Origin: DSXH01 sp020724325
Lineage (GTDB): Bacteria > Bacteroidota > Ignavibacteria > Ignavibacteriales > Melioribacteraceae
Direction of reading: 5' to 3'
NCBI GenBank assembly: GCA_040756515.1
Contig: JBFLYW010000017.1
Coordinates: 10,764 to 74,763 of the forward strand
Length of the DNA stretch: 64,000 bases
Positions 46,049 through 54,929 of the stretch are shown one piece after another; position 1 is the stretch's first letter, and each line of letters begins with the position of its first letter. The position numbers and the translations under genes were made by a program. The notes under the pieces are model-generated. The model saw nothing but the letters and a program-made list of their open reading frames with translations, was not told the DNA's origin and searched no databases.

Positions 46049-46561
46049 TTGCCTCTCCGTAAGCCACAAGACATTCCTAAAATTCCCAAAGCCAGAAAGA
46101 AAAAAGCTCACACTCTACTAAATGCAATTCCATCAAAAAAACCGGATAAGCTGGAATATATCTGCAAAGCATATTATATGTATGATTCAAAATTGAAAAG
46201 ACAATATTGTGTCTTTGCAATTGAAACAATTGTGGAATTTACAAGTTTTGCTTACGAAATTTCTGTTGAGGTTATCCGCGAAAAAAATATTTTTTATTTT
46301 ATTGTTACCGGACTTAAAGCTAAGATGGATGCTGTTCCAACTGTTCAACCGGCAAGAAAAGATCTGCTTTTCGAAGATCTTATTGGCGAATACACTGTTA
46401 ATGTTGTAAAGCAAGATGGTGCTATAAATTCCGCAGATTACAAATTTAATATTTACAAGAAAGAGATTATTCTTCAAAAAGAATACAGACCCAAAAAGAA
46501 GAACAATCGGCTTTTCTGCGAATTTAAAATTGCAGAAGAAGAATTTTCGTTTGCTCCTTAA
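46049..46561 (+). CDS. Conserved-looking protein of unknown function, coupled to hisS
   Basis: A 170-residue protein with a basic N-terminus (KPQDIPKIPKARKKKAH) and a beta-rich middle and end (YAFEIS-like strands, GEYTVNVVKQDG). I do not recognise a family. The start is TTG 46049, directly after the hisS TAA; a GGGAG box at 46038-46042 lies 6 bases upstream, which supports it. Coupling to hisS suggests co-expression, but the role is unknown. Confidence 0.65.
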   Translation: MPLRKPQDIPKIPKARKKKAHTLLNAIPSKKPDKLEYICKAYYMYDSKLKRQYCVFAIETIVEFTSFAYEISVEVIREKNIFYFIVTGLKAKMDAVPTVQPARKDLLFEDLIGEYTVNVVKQDGAINSADYKFNIYKKEIILQKEYRPKKKNNRLFCEFKIAEEEFSFAP

Positions 46562-46623
46562 TTATTCGCAGATTTAAGTAAAATTATTTTATTTAACAAT
46601 GCTTTTTATCAAAACCATTAATT

Positions 46624-47352
46624 ATGAACAAAATCTACGGCAGAAGAACTGTTTTAGAAGCATTAAATGCCGGTGTTGATATAGAAGTAATTTATATTGC
46701 TTACAATCAGCACGGTAATACTATCCATAAAATTTTTACTTCTGCAAAAGAAAGGGGAATTAAAGTAACTCAAATCTCTCAGCAAAGAATTAATGAATTA
46801 GTAGATTCTGAGAATGCGCAAGGTGTTGTAGCAATTAAATCAGCCGCAAAATTTTTTGAATTGCATGAATTAATTGAACATTCAAAAAAATCAACCTACC
46901 CTCTTTTACTGCTTCTCGATTCAATTCAAGACCCTCACAATCTTGGCGCAATTTTAAGAACAGCAGAATGTGCCGGTGTTGACGGCGTTGTTGTTACTAT
47001 AAATCGAAGTTCACCTATTACTGAAACAGTAGAAAAAATTTCTGCCGGCGCTCTCTCCCATCTGAAAATTTGCAAAGTGAATAATCTGGTGCGGGTAATT
47101 GAACAGCTTAAGAAAAATAATTTTTGGATTTTTGGCAGCTCGCTCGTTAACTCCAAAGATTACACTTCTATAGATTATAAAATGCCGGTTGCTTTGGTAG
47201 TGGGCAATGAAGAAAAGGGGATTAGAAAACTTGTAGTGGAGAGCTGCGATTTCCTTGTTAAAATTCCCATGCTTGGTAAAATCGATTCATTAAATGTATC
47301 GGTTGCTGCAGGAGTTTTACTGTTCGGGATCCTTCGCCAACGAAATGCTTAA
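46624..47352 (+). CDS. rlmB: 23S rRNA (guanosine-2'-O-)-methyltransferase RlmB / TrmH family
   Basis: SpoU-type SPOUT methyltransferase of 242 residues. It has an N-terminal substrate-binding domain (KIYGRRTVLEALNAG) and a knotted catalytic domain with LLDSIQDPHNLGAILRTAECAG, LVVGNEEKGIRKLV and KIPMLGKIDSLNVSVAAGVLLF. It methylates a ribose 2'-hydroxyl in 23S rRNA, or tRNA in related enzymes. The presence of the N-terminal L30e-like domain favours RlmB. Confidence 0.9.
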   Translation: MNKIYGRRTVLEALNAGVDIEVIYIAYNQHGNTIHKIFTSAKERGIKVTQISQQRINELVDSENAQGVVAIKSAAKFFELHELIEHSKKSTYPLLLLLDSIQDPHNLGAILRTAECAGVDGVVVTINRSSPITETVEKISAGALSHLKICKVNNLVRVIEQLKKNNFWIFGSSLVNSKDYTSIDYKMPVALVVGNEEKGIRKLVVESCDFLVKIPMLGKIDSLNVSVAAGVLLFGILRQRNA

Positions 47353-47455
47353 TCATTTGGAACGATTTTAATTGAAAATCAGTTTGTAATATTAATCTTG
47401 ATATTATTTTCCAGATTGATTAGGTTTTATTCCAAAATCTTAGAATAAAGAGAAA

Positions 47456-48940
47456 ATGAACGAAATTAAAGAAAATTTAGCGAATCAGGAGGAACTTTCT
47501 GAGGATATGAAAGTGCTTGATGAATTAACAAGTTCCGAGTATAAATGGGGTTTCGTTACAGATATTGAATCGGAAACAGCTCCAAAAGGACTTGATGAAG
47601 ATGTTATTCGTTTAATCTCGAGCAAGAAAAATGAGCCGGAATGGATGACTGAATGGAGAATAAAAGCATTCCGTTACTGGCAGAAGATGAAAGAACCACA
47701 TTGGTCTAATGTTCATTACCCGCCAATTGATTATCAGGATATCAGCTATTACTCGGCACCAAAGAACAAGCCAAAGCTTAACAGTCTTGATGAAGTTGAT
47801 CCGGAATTATTGAATACATTTGAAAAACTTGGAATTCCTTTGAATGAACAAAAAATTCTTGCCGGTGTTGCAGTGGATGCCGTATTCGATTCTGTTTCTG
47901 TAACAACTACATTCAAAGAAACTCTTAAAGAGAAAGGAATTATTTTCTGCTCCATATCCGAAGCAATTAAGGAACATCCAGAATTGGTAAAAAAATATCT
48001 TGGTTCAGTTGTGCCTTACACAGATAATTATTTTGCTGCATTAAACTCGGCTGTATTTAGCGACGGATCTTTTGTCTACATTCCAAAAGGTGTTAGATGC
48101 CCGATGGAATTATCAACCTATTTTAGAATTAATGCACAGGAGACCGGGCAATTTGAGAGAACACTAATTATAGCAGAAGAAAGTTCATATGTAAGTTATC
48201 TCGAGGGCTGCACAGCACCAATTCGAGATAATAATCAATTGCACGCCGCTGTTGTTGAACTTGTTGCTTTGGATTATGCAGAAATTAAATACTCTACTGT
48301 GCAAAATTGGTACCCGGGCGATAAAGAAGGTAAAGGTGGTATTTATAATTTTGTTACTAAACGTGGTGCTTGCAGAGGTAAGAATTCAAAAATTTCTTGG
48401 ACTCAAGTTGAAACCGGTTCTGCTATAACCTGGAAATACCCAAGTTGCATCTTGCAAGGAGATAATTCTGTTGGCGAGTTTTATTCTGTAGCAGTGACTA
48501 ATAATATGCAGCAAGCAGATACAGGTACGAAAATGATTCATCTTGGTAAGAATACAAGAAGCACAATTATTTCTAAAGGTGTTTCTGCCGGAAGAAGTAA
48601 CAATTCTTACCGCGGACTTGTGAAGATCGGAAAGAATGCTTATGGTGCACGTAATTTTACGCAGTGCGATTCTATGCTGATGAACGATAAATGCGGAGCG
48701 CATACATTTCCTTACATCGAAGTTGAAAATGAATCTGCAAAAGTTGAACATGAAGCTACTACTTCTAAAGTAGGTGCCGACCAGATATTCTACTTGAATC
48801 AACGAGGAATATCAACTGAAGATGCTGTTAATATGATTGTTAATGGTTTTTGTAAGGAAGTGTTTAATGAGCTGCCTATGGAATTTGCGGTTGAAGCTCA
48901 GAAACTACTCGCTATTTCACTTGAGGGTAGTGTAGGATAG
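47456..48940 (+). CDS. sufB: Fe-S cluster assembly protein SufB
   Basis: Scaffold component of the SUF complex, 494 residues. SufB signatures include YFAALNSAVFSDGSFVYIPKG, VSYLEGCTAPIRDNNQLHAAVVEL, NFVTKRGACRG and the C-terminal EATTSKVGADQIFYLNQRGI. It assembles clusters with SufC and SufD using sulfur supplied by SufS. It starts the suf cluster; I see no strong promoter in the 103 bases upstream. A low-complexity AATTGAGAATT repeat follows the stop (48949-48997). Confidence 0.97.
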   Translation: MNEIKENLANQEELSEDMKVLDELTSSEYKWGFVTDIESETAPKGLDEDVIRLISSKKNEPEWMTEWRIKAFRYWQKMKEPHWSNVHYPPIDYQDISYYSAPKNKPKLNSLDEVDPELLNTFEKLGIPLNEQKILAGVAVDAVFDSVSVTTTFKETLKEKGIIFCSISEAIKEHPELVKKYLGSVVPYTDNYFAALNSAVFSDGSFVYIPKGVRCPMELSTYFRINAQETGQFERTLIIAEESSYVSYLEGCTAPIRDNNQLHAAVVELVALDYAEIKYSTVQNWYPGDKEGKGGIYNFVTKRGACRGKNSKISWTQVETGSAITWKYPSCILQGDNSVGEFYSVAVTNNMQQADTGTKMIHLGKNTRSTIISKGVSAGRSNNSYRGLVKIGKNAYGARNFTQCDSMLMNDKCGAHTFPYIEVENESAKVEHEATTSKVGADQIFYLNQRGISTEDAVNMIVNGFCKEVFNELPMEFAVEAQKLLAISLEGSVG

Positions 48941-49041
48941 GAATGAATAATTGAGAATTGCGAATTGAGAATTGAGAATTCAGAATTGAGAATTTAGAAT
49001 AAAATTATAACAATTAATTGAAGAAAGATTATGGAGATAAA

Positions 49042-49806
49042 ATGTTAGTTATAAAAAATTTGCATGCTAATGTTGAGGGTAAAGAAATTCTAAAAGGGAT
49101 TGAACTGGAAATAAAAGCCGGTGAGGTACATGCTATAATGGGACCTAATGGTTCCGGTAAAAGTACCCTTGCTAATGTATTGGCTGGTAATGAAGGTTAT
49201 GAAGTAACTAGCGGCGAAATTTACTTTGGAGGTAAAAATCTATTACAATTTGAACCCGAGGATAGAGCAAGAGAAGGTTTATTTCTTGCATTTCAGTATC
49301 CGGTAGAAATTCCAGGTGTAAGTAACGCAACTTTTTTAAAGACCGCTATTAACGAAGTTAGAAAGTATAATAATCAGCCCGAATTAACTCCAAAAGAATT
49401 TCTCGAGTTGATGAAAGAGAAATCAAAATTATTAGGAATGGATGAATCTCTTACTAGTCGTTCAGTTAATGTCGGCTTTTCCGGTGGAGAGAAAAAGAGA
49501 AATGAAATTTTCCAGCTCCTTATGCTTAATCCTAAACTTGCATTGCTGGACGAGACTGACTCAGGGCTCGATATCGATGCACTTAAAATTGTTTCTAACG
49601 GTGTAAATATTTTTAAAGCCAAGGATAAGGCGATACTTGTTGTAACTCACTATCAAAGACTTCTTAATTACATTCAGCCAGATTTTGTGCACGTCCTCTA
49701 CAAAGGCAAAATAATTAAATCCGGCGGCAAGGAATTAGCGCTATTACTTGAGGATAAAGGTTACGATTGGATAAAACCCGAATTGGTTGAATCAGAGACC
49801 GTATAA
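49042..49806 (+). CDS. sufC: Fe-S cluster assembly ATPase SufC
   Basis: Soluble ABC ATPase of 254 residues. Walker A GPNGSGKST, signature VGFSGGEKKRNE and Walker B LLDETDSGLDIDAL are intact. It drives conformational change in SufBD during cluster assembly. I chose ATG 49042 (MLVIKNLH) because a GGAG box lies 6 bases upstream and the family begins there. A TTG at 49018 would add eight residues. sufD follows 12 bases later. Confidence 0.97.
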   Translation: MLVIKNLHANVEGKEILKGIELEIKAGEVHAIMGPNGSGKSTLANVLAGNEGYEVTSGEIYFGGKNLLQFEPEDRAREGLFLAFQYPVEIPGVSNATFLKTAINEVRKYNNQPELTPKEFLELMKEKSKLLGMDESLTSRSVNVGFSGGEKKRNEIFQLLMLNPKLALLDETDSGLDIDALKIVSNGVNIFKAKDKAILVVTHYQRLLNYIQPDFVHVLYKGKIIKSGGKELALLLEDKGYDWIKPELVESETV

Positions 49807-49818
49807 AGGATTTTTTAG

Positions 49819-51171
49819 ATGAAAACATCAAATGAATTTCAAAACACCAAAGAATGGTATCTAAATTACTTCAAGACATTTGAAGAAAAAATGAATGGTG
49901 AATCTAGAACTTTTCTTCACCGTTTACGTAAAACAGCATTAAACCAATTTGCAGAAACTGATTTTCCTACAACCAGAGAAGAGGAATGGAAATACACTAA
50001 CGTATCTCCAATTTTAAAACAAAATTTTATTCCGGCTGCCAATCTTGGAATTAAATTTTCTGAAATAAGCAAAGAAGAAATCAAAAAAAATTTATTTACC
50101 GGATTCGATTTCTATTTAATGACATTTATCAATGGAATTTACTCAGAAGCTTTAAGCAATCTGCAAGGATTGCCTAAAGGAGTTGTAGTAAACAGCTTAA
50201 GTATGTTAATGAAAACAAATCCCGATTTGATTAGTGGAAAAATCAATCAGTTTGTAAAATCCGAGAATGCATTTAATCTGCTTAATAGAGCTTATTCAAC
50301 CGATGGTGCTGTAATAATTGTCCATGATGGAATCGCACTTGATAAACCTGTTCAAATATTATACCTCAACGGTGGTTCCGAAAGCCCGGTGTTATCAGTG
50401 CCACATAACCTAATTATTGCCGGAAAAAATTCGCAAGTAAGTGTAATTGATGTTTTCGCTTCATTCGGAGGCAAGACTCATTTTACGAACTCAATTACAG
50501 AAGTATTTGCAGATGAATCATCAATCGTGGATTTATATAAGATTCAGAATGAAAACAACAAATCCTATCACTATGAAAAAGTTGAAGCTTACCAGTTAAA
50601 GAAGAGCATATTTAACCATTACAATTTTACATTCGGTGCAGAAATTGTTCGCAACGATATTAATTCAACCCTCGATGATGAAAATATCGAAACACATTAT
50701 TATGGTTTATACCTGGCATACGGAAAGCAGCTTGTAGATAACCATACATTTGTTGATCATGCAAAACCAAACTGCATAAGCAACGAACTATACAAAGGAA
50801 TAATTGACGGAGATGCACGTGGAGTTTTTAACGGTAAAATAATTGTTAGAAAAGACGCACAGAAAACGAATGCATATCAGCAGAACAAAACCGTTTTGTT
50901 ATCTAAGAGTGCAAAAATTAATACAAAGCCGCAATTAGAAATTTTTGCCGACGATGTAAAATGTACCCACGGCGCAACTGTTGGGCATCTTGATGATAAT
51001 GCATTCTATTATATCCGCACTAGAGGTATTCCTTCTGAATTGGCAAAATCGATGCTTATTAGAGCATTTGTAAATGATGTTGTAGAAGTTATCAAAATTG
51101 AACCACTACGCGAACAAATTAATCATATGATTTTTGAGCATCTTAACAGAGTGGAAATAGAAAATAATTAA
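49819..51171 (+). CDS. sufD: Fe-S cluster assembly protein SufD
   Basis: Partner of SufB, 450 residues. The N-terminus has TTREEEWKYTNVSPI. The beta-helix core ends with HTFVDHAKPNCISNELYKGI, DGDARGVFNGKIIV and KTNAYQQNKTVLLS, then CTHGATVGHLDDNAFYYIRT. It follows sufC by 12 bases. A small hairpin (AAGTTGAG/CTCAACTT, 51184-51212) followed by T residues lies after it and may partly terminate transcription before sufS. Confidence 0.95.
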   Translation: MKTSNEFQNTKEWYLNYFKTFEEKMNGESRTFLHRLRKTALNQFAETDFPTTREEEWKYTNVSPILKQNFIPAANLGIKFSEISKEEIKKNLFTGFDFYLMTFINGIYSEALSNLQGLPKGVVVNSLSMLMKTNPDLISGKINQFVKSENAFNLLNRAYSTDGAVIIVHDGIALDKPVQILYLNGGSESPVLSVPHNLIIAGKNSQVSVIDVFASFGGKTHFTNSITEVFADESSIVDLYKIQNENNKSYHYEKVEAYQLKKSIFNHYNFTFGAEIVRNDINSTLDDENIETHYYGLYLAYGKQLVDNHTFVDHAKPNCISNELYKGIIDGDARGVFNGKIIVRKDAQKTNAYQQNKTVLLSKSAKINTKPQLEIFADDVKCTHGATVGHLDDNAFYYIRTRGIPSELAKSMLIRAFVNDVVEVIKIEPLREQINHMIFEHLNRVEIENN

Positions 51172-51183
51172 TGCCATGACAAG

Positions 51184-51215
51184 AAGTTGAGTGTGGAATT
51201 TAATCTCAACTTTTT
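51184..51215 (+). terminator. Possible weak terminator or attenuator between sufD and sufS
   Basis: An 8-bp stem AAGTTGAG/CTCAACTT with a 13-base loop, followed by a short T run. It could lower expression of sufS relative to sufBCD; the stem is short so this is tentative. Confidence 0.4.
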
Positions 51216-51232
51216 AACGGCTGAGGTGATAT

Positions 51233-52483
51233 GTGATTAACACAATTTCAGACACTATAAAGAAGTTTGATGTAGAGGAAGTACGGAATGATTTTCCTAT
51301 TCTCAGAAGATTGGTTAACGGCAAACCGCTTGTTTATCTTGATAACGCTGCAACATCACAAAAACCACAAGTAGTAATTGATGCTCTAAATCAATATTAC
51401 ACATTCGATAATGCAAATATCCACCGTGGGTTATACTTCTTAAGCGAAATGGCTACCGATCAATATGAAACCGCGCGGCTGAAGGTAAAAGAGTTTATCA
51501 ATGCTATTAGTGCATCCGAAATTATTTTTGTAAGAGGTACTACCGAAGCAATTAACCTTGTTGCTTCTTCTCTATGTCGTGCAAAAACTTTTAAAAACGG
51601 TGACGAGGTTATTATTAGTCATATGGAACACCACGCCAACATTGTACCTTGGCAGTTGATTACCGATAGAAAGCAAATAAAGCTGAAGGTTATTCCAATT
51701 AATGATGAAGGAGAAATTGACCTATATGCTTATGAAAAATTAATTACAGAAAGGACAAAACTTGTTTCGGTAGTTCATATTTCTAATACACTTGGCACAA
51801 TCAATCCGGTAAAAAAAATAATTGAGATCGCTCATTCAAAAGGAATTCCTGTTCTGATAGACGGAGCTCAGTCTGCGCCTCATCTCAAAGTTGATGTTCA
51901 GGAACTTGATGCAGACTTTTATGTTTTTTCAGGACATAAAGTTTTTGGACCTACGGGAATAGGAGTTTTATATGGTAAGACAGAATTTCTAGAAATGATG
52001 CCGCCGTATCAGGGCGGGGGCAGTATGATTCGTTCCGTTACTTTTGAGAAAACTACGTTTGATGATCTGCCCGGAAAATTTGAAGCCGGTACTCCTAACA
52101 TCGCCGGTGCAATTGGCTTAGGCGCTGCAATAGACTACATAAATCAATTCGATAGGAAGGTACTTACCGAATATGAAAATTCACTGCTTAATTATGCTAC
52201 CGAAAAATTAAATGAGGTTGAAGGATTAAAAATTATTGGCAATGCTAAAGAGAAAGCTTCTGTTATTTCTTTCGTTATTGATGGAATTCATCCTTATGAT
52301 ATCGGGACAATTATTGATACAGATGGTATAGCTATTAGAACCGGACATCACTGCACACAACCGATTATGGAGAGATTTAACGTTCCGGCAACTGCAAGAG
52401 CTTCATTTAGTTTCTATAATACTATTGAAGAAGCCGATATGCTTATTAAAGGATTGTTGAAAGTAAAAAAAATGTTCGCTTAA
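51233..52483 (+). CDS. sufS: Cysteine desulfurase SufS
   Basis: PLP enzyme of 416 residues that takes sulfur from cysteine for SUF. VYLDNAATSQKP, the lysine in FSGHKVFGPTGIG and the active cysteine in IRTGHHCTQPIM are present. The start is GTG 51233, decided by the strong TGAGGTGA box at 51221-51228; the ATG two bases earlier is followed by a stop. No sufE or sufU gene is seen next to it. Confidence 0.96.
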   Translation: MINTISDTIKKFDVEEVRNDFPILRRLVNGKPLVYLDNAATSQKPQVVIDALNQYYTFDNANIHRGLYFLSEMATDQYETARLKVKEFINAISASEIIFVRGTTEAINLVASSLCRAKTFKNGDEVIISHMEHHANIVPWQLITDRKQIKLKVIPINDEGEIDLYAYEKLITERTKLVSVVHISNTLGTINPVKKIIEIAHSKGIPVLIDGAQSAPHLKVDVQELDADFYVFSGHKVFGPTGIGVLYGKTEFLEMMPPYQGGGSMIRSVTFEKTTFDDLPGKFEAGTPNIAGAIGLGAAIDYINQFDRKVLTEYENSLLNYATEKLNEVEGLKIIGNAKEKASVISFVIDGIHPYDIGTIIDTDGIAIRTGHHCTQPIMERFNVPATARASFSFYNTIEEADMLIKGLLKVKKMFA

Positions 52484-52580
52484 CTCTTTTCAAACTTAGT
52501 GGCTTGGTACTATAGCGGCAAAGATTTTTTACTACAAATATGCAAAGAGTCGAAAGAGAAAAAAATATAATTGAATCAGA

Positions 52581-52895
52581 ATGATTGACAAAAGTAAATT
52601 AGAACAAAACATAATTGCTCAGCTTAAAACTTGTTTCGATCCCGAAATACCGGTTGATATCTGGGAACTCGGACTTATATATGAAATCCGTATTGATGAC
52701 GAAGGGAATACATACATTAAAATGACGCTTACATCTCCGGCTTGTCCGGTTGCAGGAACTCTTCCTCCGGAAGTAAAAGAAAAAGTAAAAAAAGTTAAAG
52801 GCGTTAAGGATGTTTATGTTGACATTGTATGGGAACCTGCTTGGAATATGGATAAAATGAGCGAAGAAGCTAAACTTGAATTAGGTTTTTTATAA
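52581..52895 (+). CDS. MIP18/DUF59 family Fe-S assembly factor (SufT-like)
   Basis: A 104-residue protein with the family motif CFDPEIPVDIWELGLIYEI and TLTSPACPVAGTLPPEVKE, the second carrying the conserved cysteine. SufT-type proteins help mature Fe-S enzymes under high demand. Its place directly after sufS agrees with this role. Confidence 0.9.
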   Translation: MIDKSKLEQNIIAQLKTCFDPEIPVDIWELGLIYEIRIDDEGNTYIKMTLTSPACPVAGTLPPEVKEKVKKVKGVKDVYVDIVWEPAWNMDKMSEEAKLELGFL

Positions 52896-52926
52896 AACAA
52901 AAATAGTATAAACTATGTTTGCCATA

Positions 52927-53009
52927 TTGAGTTCCGATTCATCGGGGCGAAATATCTAAATGAATAATTAACTTGGGATTCTTCGCCACGGCTGAAATCG
53001 TAACTCAGA
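52927..53009. repeat. Imperfect inverted repeat before the bacilliredoxin gene
   Basis: Arms TTGAGTTCCGATTCATCGGG with a GCGAA end (52927-52951) and the complementary block ending ACTCAGAA (52982-53009) form an imperfect hairpin of about 83 nt. It resembles other short intergenic repeats of this genome more than a terminator. Confidence 0.5.
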
Positions 53010-53030
53010 ATAACAGGAAAGGAAAAAAAT

Positions 53031-53567
53031 ATGTTCAATATAAATCAAAGACAACCAATTTACGACCAGGAAGCAGTTCAACCAATGAGGGATGAATTGA
53101 TCTACGTCGGATTTGTAGAAATGTTAACCCCACAATCAGTTGAGGAAATATTATCACAAAGGAATGATGAGACAGTATTTGTTATGATAAATTCTGTTTG
53201 CGGATGTGCTGCCGGCAGTGCAAGACCTGGAGTAACCCTTGCATTACAACATAATTTAGTTCCGGATAAACTTGTAACTGTGTTTGCCGGTCAGGATCGC
53301 GATGCAGTTGATCATTTACGTCAAAAATTCCTCTCAAATTTTCCGCCATCATCTCCTTCGTTCGCATTATTCAAAAATGGCGAAGTTCTTTTTATGATGC
53401 CCCGTCATCATATCGAAGGTAGAAGTCCGGAAGAAATTGCAGAGGACTTAAAAATTGTTTTCGAAAAATTCTGCTCGAAACAAGGTCCATCGATACCAAA
53501 AGAAAAATATGATGAGTTGATACACGCAAAAATGTGCGGCTCAAAAATACCAATGAATAAAAATTAA
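53031..53567 (+). CDS. Bacilliredoxin, BrxA/BrxB family
   Basis: Thioredoxin-like protein of 178 residues. The CGC motif (C57, C59) in MINSVCGCAAGSARP is the active site of the BrxA/BrxB family, which removes low-molecular-weight thiols from proteins. MPRHHIEGRSPEEIA is also characteristic. It is longer than the usual ~145 residues owing to a C-terminal extension that includes Cys in EKFCSK and HAKMCGS. It sits inside the SUF region, suggesting redox protection of Fe-S assembly. A GGAAAGG box precedes ATG 53031. Confidence 0.9.
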   Translation: MFNINQRQPIYDQEAVQPMRDELIYVGFVEMLTPQSVEEILSQRNDETVFVMINSVCGCAAGSARPGVTLALQHNLVPDKLVTVFAGQDRDAVDHLRQKFLSNFPPSSPSFALFKNGEVLFMMPRHHIEGRSPEEIAEDLKIVFEKFCSKQGPSIPKEKYDELIHAKMCGSKIPMNKN

Positions 53568-53658
53568 GAACAATAATAAGGAAGAATTTAACATGGTTAT
53601 TGATCAAGGTCATGATCAAGAATTAATTCGGTTCTGCAAATAAATCTTAAATAAAAAA

Positions 53659-54129
53659 ATGAAATTCAGTGCACAAGAAGAATACGGTTTAAGATGCTTA
53701 TTACGGATTGCTAAGTTTTACCATGTTAGTAAAACATTAACTATTCCGGAAATAAGCCGGTCGGAAGGAATCTCAGAGCATAATACAGGAAAAATTCTTC
53801 GTATTCTTCGGCTTGGCGGTTTTTTGCAAGCCGAGCGCGGTCAATTTGGCGGGTATACACTTTCTCGTCCACCAGAAGAAATTAAAATTGATGAGGTGAT
53901 GCTGGTACTTGGCGGCAAGCTTTATGATGATTCATTTTGCCAGAGCCATTCCGGCGATGCCGATTTCTGTACAAATTCTATTGACTGTTCGATCCGGTCT
54001 TTATGGAAAATTATTCAGAACTCTGTAAGCTCGGTAATAAAAAATCTTACTCTTAGAGACCTGATGGGCTCGGAAAACGATCTGTTTGAAATTATAAATC
54101 AGAGTTCTTCTAAGCTGCTTGATAATTGA
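53659..54129 (+). CDS. Rrf2 family transcriptional regulator
   Basis: Winged-helix regulator of 156 residues starting FSAQEEYGLRCLLRIAKF, with the recognition stretch SEGISEHNTGKILRILRLGGFL. Three cysteines, C94, C104 and C110, sit where Fe-S or redox-sensing Rrf2 members (IscR type) bind a cluster. Being at the end of the SUF locus, it is likely the regulator that senses Fe-S demand, as known for IscR and SufR-like proteins. Confidence 0.9.
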   Translation: MKFSAQEEYGLRCLLRIAKFYHVSKTLTIPEISRSEGISEHNTGKILRILRLGGFLQAERGQFGGYTLSRPPEEIKIDEVMLVLGGKLYDDSFCQSHSGDADFCTNSIDCSIRSLWKIIQNSVSSVIKNLTLRDLMGSENDLFEIINQSSSKLLDN

Positions 54130-54589
54130 TTCTTAACATACATGTTGATTCTCAAATTATTCTATTTGTAGAATTCTTAGTGCCTTAGTTTCTTAGTGCT
54201 TTAGTGGCAATAATTAATAAGAAAGGTAATGCAATAATTTTTGTAAAGAATAATTATAAAAAGAATTGATAGCCATAAAATCACCAAAGCACTAAATAAC
54301 ACTAAGGACTTTTGTGAAATTTTGTGTTTTAGTGTTTTAGTGGCATAAATCAGTTAAGGAAGTAACCGCATGATTTTTTTTTGTAAAGAATAATTATAAA
54401 AAGAATTGATAGCCACAGAATCACCAAAGCACTAAAGAGCACTAAAACCATTAGTGAAAATTCGTGTAATTAGTGGCAAAAAATTGCTCATTATGAGAAC
54501 TCTGTCACTTTCAACTTGGGCAAAATTCAGTTCACTTTTTTTTACAAACAGAAATGTTTATTTTCATTCCAGCTTATTTAGGATATGCA
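54130..54589. repeat. Intergenic direct repeats downstream of the Rrf2 gene
   Basis: Two copies of a block of about 100 bases, at 54241-54345 and 54381-54478, begin TTGTAAAGAATAATTATAAA and contain CACCAAAGCACTAAA. A shorter relative with the CTTAGTGCTTTAGTGGCA motif is at 54180-54210. No gene is seen. The motif reads like a degenerate inverted repeat family of the genome. Confidence 0.7.
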
Positions 54590-54904
54590 ATGAAAAATTT
54601 TAAAATATCTTCGATAATAATCTTATTGTTCTCTGTCATTTTTATTTCTGCATGCTGCAACTGCGGACAGAAGCAGGACAATTATTTACAAGGTGAAATA
54701 GTAATTGTAGAAAATGAGCCATTTACAAGACTGGCACTAAAGTTAAGCAACAATAGTGTTTATTTTTTGGAATGCAATGAAACCTTAAATAAAGAATTAA
54801 GACAGAAACAGGGAAGCAAGTATTCAATTATGTTTAGAGAAAGTAAAATTGAAAACGGATTTCCAGTGCTAATAGTTGAAGAAGCAGTGCCTGTAAATAA
54901 ATGA
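54590..54904 (+). CDS. Small putative lipoprotein of unknown function
   Basis: From ATG 54590 the protein has 104 residues with a lipoprotein signal (hydrophobic helix and ISAC lipobox, cysteine at about 23). AGGA precedes the ATG by 7 bases. An upstream in-frame ATG at 54554 is less likely. The remainder is polar with a beta-rich pattern; no family is recognised. It precedes a secreted metalloprotease gene by 25 bases and may be co-transcribed. Confidence 0.65.
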   Translation: MKNFKISSIIILLFSVIFISACCNCGQKQDNYLQGEIVIVENEPFTRLALKLSNNSVYFLECNETLNKELRQKQGSKYSIMFRESKIENGFPVLIVEEAVPVNK

Positions 54905-54929
54905 TTAGTAAACTAAATTAGAGTAAACT

